Origin: Paracoccaceae bacterium
GTDB taxonomy: Bacteria > Pseudomonadota > Alphaproteobacteria > Rhodobacterales > Rhodobacteraceae
Assembly: GCA_020832655.1 (NCBI GenBank)
Contig: JAFIEF010000031.1
Location: 1 to 35,922, forward strand
Direction of reading: 5' to 3'
Length of the DNA stretch: 35,922 bases
Part shown: in pieces, positions 25,141 through 32,612 of the stretch
Numbering within the stretch: the first letter of the stretch is position 1
Layout: every line of letters begins with the position of its first letter
The notes under the pieces: generated by a model
The model's input: the letters and a program-made list of their open reading frames with translations, nothing else
Databases searched by the model: none
What the model was told of the DNA's origin: nothing
Program-made: the position numbers and the translations under genes

Positions 25141-25641
25141 TCACACCCGATAACGCGCCAGAAGCCCGTCCATCAGGTCGGGCTGGACGATCTCGATCCA
25201 GTAGCCATCAGGATCCTTGATGAAAGCGATTTCCTTCATCCCGCCCTCGCCCAGCTTCTTCTGGAATGTCACCCCCATTGCCTGAAACCGCGCGCAGGCG
25301 GCTTCGATATCGGGCACGGCCACGCAGATATGGCCAAAGCCCTTGGGGTCGGAATTGCCCGAATGCATGGTGCTGCCATCGCTTTCACTGCCCCAGTTAT
25401 GGGTCAGTTCCAAAAGCCCCATGCGGCTGAAGGTCTGCTCCAGCGAGCCATCGGCGCAATCGCTATGCCCGCGCGGTTGCAGGAAATACAGGGAAAAGCG
25501 CGCTTCCTCGAAATCCAGCCTTGTGACCAGCCGGAAGCCCAGCACCTGCTGATAGAAGTCAAGCGCGCGCTCAGGGTCGGTGATGCGCAGCATGGTATGG
25601 GTCAGCTTGTAGCCATCGGTTGCGCTTGGGTCATCAGTCAT
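25141..25641 (-). CDS. gloA: Lactoylglutathione lyase (glyoxalase I)
   Basis: 166 residues with two beta-alpha-beta-beta-beta modules of the vicinal oxygen chelate fold. It converts the methylglyoxal-glutathione hemithioacetal to S-lactoylglutathione in the cytoplasm. The expected metal ligands are His15 (THTMLRI), Glu78 (LELTHNWG), His104 (GFGHICVAVPD) and Glu150 (YWIEIVQP). The NWG and GNSDPKGFGH motifs mark the family. Length and the loop at 60-72 resemble eukaryotic and Pseudomonas long-form enzymes more than the short E. coli form. AGGAGG lies four bases before the ATG. The start overlaps the mutY stop as ATGA, so translation is probably coupled. Confidence 0.93.
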   Translation of the reverse strand: MTDDPSATDGYKLTHTMLRITDPERALDFYQQVLGFRLVTRLDFEEARFSLYFLQPRGHSDCADGSLEQTFSRMGLLELTHNWGSESDGSTMHSGNSDPKGFGHICVAVPDIEAACARFQAMGVTFQKKLGEGGMKEIAFIKDPDGYWIEIVQPDLMDGLLARYRV

Positions 25642-26708
25642 GGTTCCTCCTGTGGGTTCAGGGTCAGACAGGGTGCGGCCAGCGCATGCGCCTTGCGCAT
25701 CACGCTTGGCAGCGCGGTGGGGGTGAAGTCGTCGCGGTCAAGGAACATCCCCGGCGCGCCCATCGGCAGCCAAGCGACGCGCAGCGCCAGTCGCAGATGA
25801 AAATGGGTAAAGGTATGGCGCACCTCGTCGGGCAGCACTTCCCATGCAGCGGGCGCAGGCGGGGCGTCAGCGGGTGCGCTTTCGGCCCATGCCGAACCGG
25901 GCCAGCCCAGCATGCCCCCCAGCAGGCCGGATGCCGGGCGGCGTTCCAGCAGCCACGCCCCATCGACGCGCCGCCCGATATAGGCAATGCCATAGCGCAC
26001 CGGCTTGGGGGTCTTGGGCAGCTTGCGCGGAAGCTCTGCCGCAGTGCCCGCGCGGCGCGCGGCGCACCCGGCCATCAGCGGGCAGATGCCACAGGCGGGG
26101 TTGCGCGGCGTGCAGATGGTGGCGCCCAGATCCATCACCGCCTGCGCATAATCGCCTGCGCGGTGATCAGGCGTCAGGCTTGCGGCAAGCGCGGTCAGCA
26201 CGGGCTTGGCCCTGGGCAGGGGGGTGTGTTCATCAAAAAGCCGCGCCATCACCCGCTCGACATTGCCATCGACCACGGTTTCGGGCTGATCAAAGGCAAT
26301 CGCCGCAATCGCGGCCGCGGTATAGGGGCCGATCCCCGGTAATTCCTGCAACGCGGCCCGCGTGGCGGGAAATCCCCCCCGCGCCACCACAGCGCGGGCG
26401 CATTTCAGCAGGTTTCGCGCGCGGGCATAATAGCCCAGCCCCGCCCATTCGGCCATGACATCGGCGTCTTGCGCGGCGGCCAATGCCTCGACACTCGGCC
26501 AGCGCGTGGTGAAACGCGCGAAATAGCCTGCGACCGCAGCGACAGTGGTTTGCTGCAACATCACTTCGGACAGCCAGACGCGATAGGGGTCGGGCCGCGC
26601 CCCGGCCCCCGGCGGCACGCGCCAGAGCAGGTCGCGGGCGTGGCGGTCATACCACACCAGCAAGGCTTGCGCGATATCGCCCGGCGCGCCTTGCCTCTGT
26701 GCCTGCAC
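25638..26708 (-). CDS. mutY: A/G-specific adenine DNA glycosylase
   Basis: 356 residues from the GTG at 26708, or 359 from a TTG at 26717. Removes adenine mispaired with 8-oxoguanine. Numbering from the GTG: catalytic Glu48 in SEVMLQQTT, the helix-hairpin-helix LPGIGPYTAAAI (123-134), catalytic Asp147 in VVDGNVERV, and the iron-sulphur ligands Cys199, Cys206, Cys209 and Cys215 (C-x6-C-x2-C-x5-C). A C-terminal NUDIX-like domain (RYGIAYIGRR onward) recognises 8-oxoG. No ATG lies in the right place; the open frame extends to 26987 but that part overlaps divergent dciA and has no family similarity. An AGGGGG about ten bases before the TTG leaves the choice open. Adjacent to gloA with ATGA overlap. 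Confidence 0.93.
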   Translation of the reverse strand: MQAQRQGAPGDIAQALLVWYDRHARDLLWRVPPGAGARPDPYRVWLSEVMLQQTTVAAVAGYFARFTTRWPSVEALAAAQDADVMAEWAGLGYYARARNLLKCARAVVARGGFPATRAALQELPGIGPYTAAAIAAIAFDQPETVVDGNVERVMARLFDEHTPLPRAKPVLTALAASLTPDHRAGDYAQAVMDLGATICTPRNPACGICPLMAGCAARRAGTAAELPRKLPKTPKPVRYGIAYIGRRVDGAWLLERRPASGLLGGMLGWPGSAWAESAPADAPPAPAAWEVLPDEVRHTFTHFHLRLALRVAWLPMGAPGMFLDRDDFTPTALPSVMRKAHALAAPCLTLNPQEEP

Positions 26709-26751
26709 TCGTGTCAAATTGCCGTGCCCCCTCTGGCCCTTCCTGCCGGAA

Positions 26752-26779
26752 AGAGTAGACTGCCCCAAACTGACTGCAA
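26752..26779 (-). promoter_or_regulatory. Candidate promoter for mutY-gloA
   Basis: On the minus strand TTGCAG (26779-26774) and TACTCT (26757-26752) are 16 bases apart, with a start site expected near 26745, about 37 bases before the GTG. The match is moderate. It lies between the divergent mutY and dciA genes and would overlap any dciA promoter. Confidence 0.35.
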
Positions 26780-26796
26780 GAGCCGATCCACCCGCA

Positions 26797-27345
26797 ATGC
26801 CCCGAAAACCGCCGCCCCCTGCCCCCAAAGCCACCCGCCGCAAGCGCGGGTTCGAGGCCGCATCGGGGCTGCTGGACCGCCAGATTCGCAACGCAGGCGA
26901 GGCGCGCGGCTTCGCACAAAGCCGCCTGCTGACGCATTGGGCCGAAATCGCGGGGGCTGAAATCGCCGCCTGTTGCCGCCCGGTCAAGGTCAGCTATGCC
27001 AAGGGGGGCATGGGGGCCACGCTGACGCTGCTGACCAGCGGCGCAGCCGCGCCCATGCTGCAGATGCAACTGCCTGCCTTGCGCGAGCGCGTGAATGCCT
27101 GCTACGGCTACAACGCGATTGCCCGCATCACCCTGACCCAGACCGCGCCTACCGGCTTTGCCGAAGGTCAGGCCAGTTTCGCGCCCGCACCGAAACCCGC
27201 CGCCGCAGCCCCCGACCCCGCAGTTGCGCGCAAGGCGAAAGCCAGTGCCGAAGGGGTGCGGGATCAGAACTTGCGCGATGCGCTTGAACTTCTGGCCGGA
27301 AATGTTCTGGCCAAGGCACAGACCAGAAAAGGACCACCCCGATGA
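26797..27345 (+). CDS. DciA-like protein (DUF721)
   Basis: 182 residues of the DUF721 family. DciA is the ancestral loader of the replicative helicase DnaB in bacteria that lack DnaC. The N-terminal ~110 residues carry the domain: a basic start (KATRRKRGFEAASGLLD), FAQSRLLTHWAEIAG, a strand with GATLTLLTSGAAAPMLQMQ, and LRERVNACYGYNAIARITLTQ, the typical KH-like core. The tail (about 128-155) is Ala/Pro-rich and probably disordered, which is also usual. The ATG at 26797 is used because upstream in-frame codons (26719 onward) lie in the divergent promoter region and show no similarity. No strong ribosome binding site is visible. It overlaps the next gene as ATGA. Confidence 0.82.
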   Translation: MPRKPPPPAPKATRRKRGFEAASGLLDRQIRNAGEARGFAQSRLLTHWAEIAGAEIAACCRPVKVSYAKGGMGATLTLLTSGAAAPMLQMQLPALRERVNACYGYNAIARITLTQTAPTGFAEGQASFAPAPKPAAAAPDPAVARKAKASAEGVRDQNLRDALELLAGNVLAKAQTRKGPPR

Positions 27346-28013
27346 ACAAGTTGACCCTCCCCGCCATTGCCGTCGTCGCCGCGCTGGGCGCAGGCGCATG
27401 GTGGTACAGCCAGCAAAGCCCCCAGCCCGCGCCGGTCGCAACGGCCAATGCGCAATCAGACGCCGCTGGCAGCCAAACGCATCAGATTCACCCGCTGGAC
27501 ATGCCGCTGGGCAACCCCGACGCGGCAGTGGTGGTGGTAGAGTATTCCTCCTACACCTGCCCGCATTGCGCAAACTTCAATCAAGGCGCGTTCCAGCAGA
27601 TCAAGGACGACTTCATCGATACTGGCCGCATCCTGTATCTGAAGCGCGAGGTGTATTTTGACCGTTACGGTCTGTGGGCGGCGATGGTCGCGCGCTGTGG
27701 CGGCGAGGCGCGCTTTCATGGCATTCTGGACCTGATCTATCAACAACAGCAGGTCTGGGCGGCCAGCAATGACCCGGCTCAGGTTGCCAATAGCCTGCGC
27801 CGCATCGGGCTTCAGGCCGGGTTGGACAGCGCGCAGGTCGAAGCCTGCCTGACCGACAGCGACAAGGCGCTGGAACTGACCGAGTTCTATCAGCAGAACG
27901 CCGAGGCCGACAATATCCGCGCCACCCCCACCTTCATGATCAACGGGCAGCAATATTCCAACATGCCCTATTCAGAGTTCCAGCGCATCCTGAACGAAAA
28001 GCTGGACGGGTAA
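27342..28013 (+). CDS. DsbA-family periplasmic thiol-disulfide oxidoreductase
   Basis: 223 residues. An N-terminal hydrophobic segment (about 4-20) with a Lys at position 3 looks like a signal anchor or signal peptide, followed by a Pro/Ala-rich linker. The thioredoxin fold shows the active site Cys73-Pro-His-Cys76, the helix insertion typical of DsbA, and the cis-proline loop RATPTFMI (Pro196). Two further cysteines, 119 and 169, may form a structural pair. It most resembles the alphaproteobacterial DsbA/BdbD-like group (thioredoxin_4). Role: disulfide formation or exchange in the periplasm. The ATGA overlap with dciA suggests translational coupling, a pairing without obvious functional logic. 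Confidence 0.88.
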   Translation: MNKLTLPAIAVVAALGAGAWWYSQQSPQPAPVATANAQSDAAGSQTHQIHPLDMPLGNPDAAVVVVEYSSYTCPHCANFNQGAFQQIKDDFIDTGRILYLKREVYFDRYGLWAAMVARCGGEARFHGILDLIYQQQQVWAASNDPAQVANSLRRIGLQAGLDSAQVEACLTDSDKALELTEFYQQNAEADNIRATPTFMINGQQYSNMPYSEFQRILNEKLDG

Positions 28014-28017
28014 GAAC

Positions 28018-29136
28018 ATGACAGCACCGCTTGCAGGGCTGCGCGTCATCGAGTTGGCGCGCATACTGGCCGGGCCGTGGGCAGGCCAGACGCTTGCCGA
28101 TCTGGGCGCCGAGGTAATCAAGGTCGAAGCCCCGCAGGGCGATGACACGCGCCGTTGGGGGCCACCCTTCATCGACCGCGACGGCACACCAGAGGCCGCC
28201 TATTTCCACGCCACCAATCGCGGCAAGAAATCGGTGATCGCAGATTTCCGCACGCCCGAGGGGCAACAGAAAGTGCGCGATCTGGTGCAGGACGCCGATG
28301 TCGTGATCGAGAATTTCAAACTCGGCGGGCTGGCGAAATACGGGCTGGATTACGACAGCCTGTCACAGCTTAACCCCGGCCTGATCTACTGCTCGATCAC
28401 CGGCTTCGGCCAGACCGGGCCTTATGCGCATCGGGCAGGCTATGATTACATCATTCAGGGAATGTCGGGGCTGATGTCGGTGACGGGTCCGGCCGATGGA
28501 CAGCCGCACAAGGTTGGCGTTGCGGTGACCGACATCTTCACCGGCATCTATGCCAGCACCGCCATTCTGGCCGCGCTGCATGCGCGACAGGCGACCGGGC
28601 GCGGGCAGCATATCGACATGGCGCTGATGGATTGCGCGGTGGCGATCATGGCCAATCAGGCGATGAATTATCTGGCCACTGGCAATGCACCGGGGCGGTT
28701 GGGCAATTTCCACCCCAATCTTGCCCCCTATCAGGTGGTGCCCTGCGCCGATGGGCATATCATCATCGCCACCGGAAATGATGCCCAATACCAGAAGCTG
28801 TGCGACGTCCTGGGGCTGGGTGAGCTGGCCCATCACCCGGATTTCGCCACCAATGCCGACCGGGTTACGCATCGCACGGCGCTGTCTGACCGGATCAGCG
28901 CGCAGACCATTGCTTGGGCCAAATCCGACCTGCTGGCCGCCTGCGAAGGCCGCGGCGTGCCCGCAGGCCCGATCAATGACATGGCAGAGGTCTTTGCCGA
29001 CCCGCAAGTGCAGGCACGCGGGCTGGAACTGGCGATAGACGGGCTGAAAGGTGTGCGCTCACCCTTCAACTTTGGCGGGCGGGCGCTGGCCTCGGACCAA
29101 CCGGCCCCGTCGCTGGGTCAGGACGACAGCGCCTGA
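28018..29136 (+). CDS. CaiB/BaiF family CoA-transferase
   Basis: 372 residues, class III CoA-transferase. The N-terminal LRVIELARILAGPWAGQTLADLGAEV block and the VIKVEAP motif are the family hallmark, and the Asp in GVAVTDIFTGIYA (Asp172) matches the catalytic aspartate that forms the acyl anhydride intermediate in formyl-CoA transferase. GRGQHIDMALMD and GRLGNFHPNLAPYQ are further family blocks. Length is slightly below the usual ~390-400. Substrate cannot be told from sequence; many relatives are labelled L-carnitine, formyl- or succinyl-CoA transferases without proof. It starts four bases after the DsbA-family stop, so it probably shares the dciA transcript. Confidence 0.9.
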   Translation: MTAPLAGLRVIELARILAGPWAGQTLADLGAEVIKVEAPQGDDTRRWGPPFIDRDGTPEAAYFHATNRGKKSVIADFRTPEGQQKVRDLVQDADVVIENFKLGGLAKYGLDYDSLSQLNPGLIYCSITGFGQTGPYAHRAGYDYIIQGMSGLMSVTGPADGQPHKVGVAVTDIFTGIYASTAILAALHARQATGRGQHIDMALMDCAVAIMANQAMNYLATGNAPGRLGNFHPNLAPYQVVPCADGHIIIATGNDAQYQKLCDVLGLGELAHHPDFATNADRVTHRTALSDRISAQTIAWAKSDLLAACEGRGVPAGPINDMAEVFADPQVQARGLELAIDGLKGVRSPFNFGGRALASDQPAPSLGQDDSA

Positions 29137-29204
29137 GCGGCCCCCGCAGCGCGGTCGCCCTGCATCCAAATGATGACTTGGCGGCGCGCGGGATGCTTGC
29201 TACT

Positions 29205-29220
29205 GTGAAGGTTGTTTCAC
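29205..29220 (+). promoter_or_regulatory. Short inverted repeat upstream of bpt
   Basis: GTGAA (29205-29209) and TTCAC (29216-29220) are separated by six bases, 19 bases before the bpt start codon. It could be an operator or a leader hairpin. Five-pair symmetry of this size also arises by chance, so support is weak. Confidence 0.25.
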
Positions 29221-29239
29221 TCGTCACCGGCCCGAGCAG

Positions 29240-30094
29240 ATGCGTCACAGCCTTCCGATCATCCCGCAATTCTACGTGACGGCACCGCAGCCCTGCCCTT
29301 ATCTGAAGGGCCGGATGGAACGCAAGCTGTTCACCGCGCTGCAAGGCGATCATGCAGAGGCGATGAATGACACGCTGTCCAAGCAGGGCTTCCGGCGCTC
29401 TCAGAACGTGCTCTACCGGCCGTCATGCGCGGATTGCTGCGCCTGCCTGTCGGCGCGCATCAGGGTCGAGGATTTCGTGCTTTCGCGCAATCAGCGCAAG
29501 ATCATACGCCGCAACCGCGATCTGTCGCGCGAGGTTACCAGCGCCTGGGCCACGCAGGAACAGTTCGACCTGTTCCGCCGCTATCTGGAATGCCGCCATG
29601 CCGATGGCGGCATGGCCGATATGGACACGTTCGAATATGCCGCGATGGTCGAGGAAACCCCTGTCCGCACAAGGGTCATCGAGTATCGCAAACCCGATAC
29701 GGGGCGCGGCAGGCAAGAGCTTGCCGCAGTCTGCCTGACCGATGTGCTGGATGACGGGCTGAGCCTGGTCTATTCCTTTTTCGACCCCGAACTGCAGAAC
29801 AGTTCCGTGGGCAGCTATATCATCATGGATCATGTCGAACTGGCGCGCGCCTCTGGCCTGCCCTATGTCTATCTGGGCTACTGGGTGCCGGGCAGCCCGA
29901 AGATGGGTTACAAGGCACGGTTTGCCGCGCTGGAGGTCTATCATCGGGGTGAATGGCGCGATCTGGGCGACCCAGAGCAGTATTCCAGCGCCACGCACCC
30001 GCTATCCGTGCCGCCGATTGCAGATCAGGTCATGAAGCTGGTGATGCCACAGCAGGTCTCTGCGCCGATCGATCCGCGACGGGGCCGGAAATAG
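29240..30094 (+). CDS. bpt: Aspartate/glutamate leucyltransferase (arginyl-tRNA-protein transferase family)
   Basis: 284 residues, the family's bacterial length. Bpt transfers leucine from Leu-tRNA to N-terminal Asp or Glu of proteins, marking them for degradation through the ClpS/ClpAP N-end rule pathway. Visible: the N-terminal cysteine block [16 protein letters not shown] (Cys19) and [13 protein letters not shown] (Cys63, 66, 67, 69), which bind an iron-sulphur cluster in the related ATE1 enzymes; [46 protein letters not shown] and the GEWRDL tail. All are strongly conserved in Bpt. The ATG at 29240 precedes MRHSLP and is well placed. It faces the yjbQ gene across a 55-base gap with no clear terminator. 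Confidence 0.94.
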   Translation: MRHSLPIIPQFYVTAPQPCPYLKGRMERKLFTALQGDHAEAMNDTLSKQGFRRSQNVLYRPSCADCCACLSARIRVEDFVLSRNQRKIIRRNRDLSREVTSAWATQEQFDLFRRYLECRHADGGMADMDTFEYAAMVEETPVRTRVIEYRKPDTGRGRQELAAVCLTDVLDDGLSLVYSFFDPELQNSSVGSYIIMDHVELARASGLPYVYLGYWVPGSPKMGYKARFAALEVYHRGEWRDLGDPEQYSSATHPLSVPPIADQVMKLVMPQQVSAPIDPRRGRK

Positions 30095-30149
30095 CGCTGC
30101 GCGCTGATCCTGTTCGGAACGATATGTGCGGCCCGCAATGGGGACCAAG

Positions 30150-30575
30150 TTAGCCTGTGCTCGACATGGCCGGGATCATGCTGGCCAGAACCTCGCGCCG
30201 ATGCGGGCGGCTGCGATGCTCGAACAGATAGACCCCCTGCCATGTGCCCAGACCCAGCCTGCCGCCCAGCACCGGAATTTGCAGGCTGGTGGGCAGAAAT
30301 GCCGCCTTGATATGCGCGGGCATATCATCTGGGCCTTCCATCACATGGCGCAGCCAGCGCATATCAGGGTGGTTGGCGGGCGGCACCATCCGGTCCAGAA
30401 ACCCCGCCAGGTCGGTCTGGACATCAGGATCGGCATTTTCCTGAATCAGCAGGCTGGCAGAGGTGTGGCGGATGAACAGGCTCAGCACCCCATCGCCCGA
30501 AACCAGGGCGGGCAACCTGCCTGTAATCTCGTAAAGCCCTGGCCCGGACGTATCAATGATCAGCCGATGCGCCAT
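30150..30575 (-). CDS. yjbQ: YjbQ/UPF0047 family protein
   Basis: 141 residues, the usual length. Family blocks: HTSASLLIQENADPDVQTDL (about 37-56), LRHVMEGPDDMPAHIKAAFL, and LGTWQGVYLFEHR with the conserved histidine near the C-terminus. E. coli YjbQ was reported to have weak thiamine-phosphate synthase activity, and databases name the family accordingly, but the physiological function is not settled. The ATG at 30575 has a purine-rich AAAGGGGG about eight bases upstream. It lies 24 bases downstream of the CDP-alcohol phosphatidyltransferase gene on the same strand and is probably in one operon with it. Confidence 0.92.
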   Translation of the reverse strand: MAHRLIIDTSGPGLYEITGRLPALVSGDGVLSLFIRHTSASLLIQENADPDVQTDLAGFLDRMVPPANHPDMRWLRHVMEGPDDMPAHIKAAFLPTSLQIPVLGGRLGLGTWQGVYLFEHRSRPHRREVLASMIPAMSSTG

Positions 30576-30599
30576 GACATGGCCCCCTTTTGCCTGCGC

Positions 30600-31208
30600 T
30601 TACTCGGAAAACACCTTCCATGCCAGCACCACCCGCGCAAGCGCCGTGATCAGGCACAGCACACCAAACCCCCAGGCCAGCGGCGCAAACCAGCCCGGCA
30701 CCAGGCATAGCGCCACAAAGAACAGGATCGTCTCGGTCCCTTCCAGCAACCCGCCAGTAAAATAGAGCGTCTTGACCCCATGCGCGCCACTGCGCATCTG
30801 GCGCTTTTCCGCCAGAATGGCAAAACCCAGAAACGAGCCTGCATTGACATAGAAGCTCAGCAGCAAGAACGCGCCCGCGACCCCATGCGCGGCCGGGTCA
30901 AGCATGACAAAGGCCAGCGGAATCGCTGCATAGAAAACATAATCGCAGGTGATGTCCAGATAGCCGCCGAAATCGCTGACACCATTGGCGCGCGCTACCG
31001 CCCCATCCAGCCCGTCTGCCAGACGCGAGGCCAGGATCAGCAGGATCGCCAGCGCCCAGAGCTGTGCAATGATTGCCCCAGCAGCGGCCAGCCCCAGCAC
31101 CAGCCCGATCAGCGTGACCGCATTCGCGCTGACGCCCCAGCGCGCGACGCGCGCACCGAGCAGATCAAGCGGTGGGTCGATCAGGGGCCGCATGTGCCGG
31201 TCAAGCAT
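30600..31208 (-). CDS. CDP-alcohol phosphatidyltransferase family membrane protein
   Basis: 202 residues with about five to six hydrophobic helices. The catalytic motif is read in DGLDGAVARANGVSDFGG and the following YLDITCD, fitting D-xx-DG-xx-AR-(x)n-G-xxx-D-xxx-D, with the metal-binding aspartates in place. The spacer after AR is seven residues instead of the usual eight. Members join a CDP-linked diacylglycerol or similar donor to an alcohol in the inner membrane; phosphatidylserine, phosphatidylglycerophosphate and inositol-phosphate synthases belong here, and the acceptor cannot be told from sequence. AGAGG lies seven bases before the ATG. It is divergent from the ABC transporter operon and upstream of yjbQ. 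Confidence 0.87.
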   Translation of the reverse strand: MLDRHMRPLIDPPLDLLGARVARWGVSANAVTLIGLVLGLAAAGAIIAQLWALAILLILASRLADGLDGAVARANGVSDFGGYLDITCDYVFYAAIPLAFVMLDPAAHGVAGAFLLLSFYVNAGSFLGFAILAEKRQMRSGAHGVKTLYFTGGLLEGTETILFFVALCLVPGWFAPLAWGFGVLCLITALARVVLAWKVFSE

Positions 31209-31396
31209 GTCTTGCCTCTGTCACGCGAACCCCTATTCTTTCTTGCGTCAAGACTGCATGCCATACGCTCCGCAGAACCTGATTGTTACACAAGCCGGAC
31301 CGGACGCGCCACATGCCAAAGCTGCATCCTGTGAAACAATCTTGTCAGCCCGGACGTATCTGCACCCAATGGATTGTGACATGAAAGGATCCCCCC

Positions 31397-32611
31397 ATGC
31401 GTTTTCCCCTGTTCGCCGCCAGTGTGGTGCTGCCTGTTTGCGTGATGGCATCACCTGCCCTGGCGGTTAACCCCGATGACTGGAATGCCGTGCTGCAAGC
31501 GGCGCAAGGCCAGACGGTCTATTGGCACGCCTGGGGCGGCGATGCGCGCATCAATGCCTTCATCGCCTCTGTCGGCGATGATCTTCAGGCGCGTTACGGG
31601 GTGGCGCTGGAACATGTGCGGCTGGCCGACACCGCCGACGCGGTCACGCGCGTGATCTCGGAACGTCAGGCCGGGCGCGACAGCGCCGGCGCGGTCGATG
31701 CGATCTGGATCAATGGCGCGAATTTCGCCAGCATGAAAGAGCAGGGCTTGCTGTTTGGTCCCTTCGCTGAAAGCCTGCCCAACTGGGCGCTGGTCGATAC
31801 AGACGCCAACCCCGCCATTCTGGTCGATTTCACTTTGCCGGTCGAAGGCTATGGCAGCCCCTGGGCCATGTTCCAGATGGTGTTTGAATATGACAGCGCC
31901 GCATTGCCCGAACCGCCTCGGTCACTGGCCGCGCTGCGCGAATGGATTGCCGGAAATCCGGGGCGTTTCACCTATCCGCAACCACCCGATTTTCTGGGCA
32001 CAAGCTTTCTGAAACAGGCGCTTTACGGCGTGCTGGACGACCCTTCCGTGCTGATGGGGCCGATTGATGACATCGATTACGCCGCAGTCACAGCGCCGCT
32101 TTGGGCGTTTCTGGATGAAATCCACCCCAATCTGTGGCGTCAGGGTCGGGCTTTCCCCCCCAATGAACCCGCTTTGGGCCAGTTGCTGGCGGATGGCGAG
32201 GTTGATATCGGCTTTGCCTTCAATCCCGGCCGCGCCTCGGCGGCAATCGCCGATGGCGAGTTGCAGGACAGTGTGCGCACGCTGGTGTTCGAGGAAGGCA
32301 CGCTGGCCAATTCTTCCTACCTCTCTATCCCCTATAATGCCGCCAACAAGGCGGGCGCGCTGGTGCTGGCCAATCTGATCCTTGACCCCCACATTCAGGC
32401 CCGCGCACAAGACCCCGAAATACTGGGCTTTCAGACCGTGCTGGGGATGCATTTGCTGGACGCAGAAGACCGCGCGCGCTTTTACGCGCTGGAACTGGGC
32501 ATTGCCACGCTGGCCCCTGACCAGATGGGCACCGGGTTGATGGAACCGCATCCGGACTGGATGACCCGCATTGCCGAGGACTGGGCCGCGCGCTACGGCA
32601 CAGGCAACTGA
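31397..32611 (+). CDS. ynjB: YnjB-type ABC transporter substrate-binding protein
   Basis: 404 residues. A Sec signal peptide with cleavage after ASPALA (about residue 23) sends it to the periplasm. Family blocks: VYWHAWGGDARINAFI, DAIWINGANFASMKEQGLLFGPFAE, YGSPWAMFQMVFEYD, FTYPQPPDFLGTSFLKQALY, GFAFNPGRASAAI and NSSYLSIPYNAANKAGALVLAN, as in E. coli YnjB. AAGGA is seven bases before the ATG. It is followed by permease and ATPase genes in the ynjBCD order, so this is a complete importer. The ligand is unknown; distant likeness to iron, thiamine and polyamine binding proteins does not settle it. The 188-base upstream region, shared with the divergent phosphatidyltransferase gene, shows no riboswitch that I recognise. 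Confidence 0.9.
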   Translation: MRFPLFAASVVLPVCVMASPALAVNPDDWNAVLQAAQGQTVYWHAWGGDARINAFIASVGDDLQARYGVALEHVRLADTADAVTRVISERQAGRDSAGAVDAIWINGANFASMKEQGLLFGPFAESLPNWALVDTDANPAILVDFTLPVEGYGSPWAMFQMVFEYDSAALPEPPRSLAALREWIAGNPGRFTYPQPPDFLGTSFLKQALYGVLDDPSVLMGPIDDIDYAAVTAPLWAFLDEIHPNLWRQGRAFPPNEPALGQLLADGEVDIGFAFNPGRASAAIADGELQDSVRTLVFEEGTLANSSYLSIPYNAANKAGALVLANLILDPHIQARAQDPEILGFQTVLGMHLLDAEDRARFYALELGIATLAPDQMGTGLMEPHPDWMTRIAEDWAARYGTGN

Positions 32612-32612
32612 C

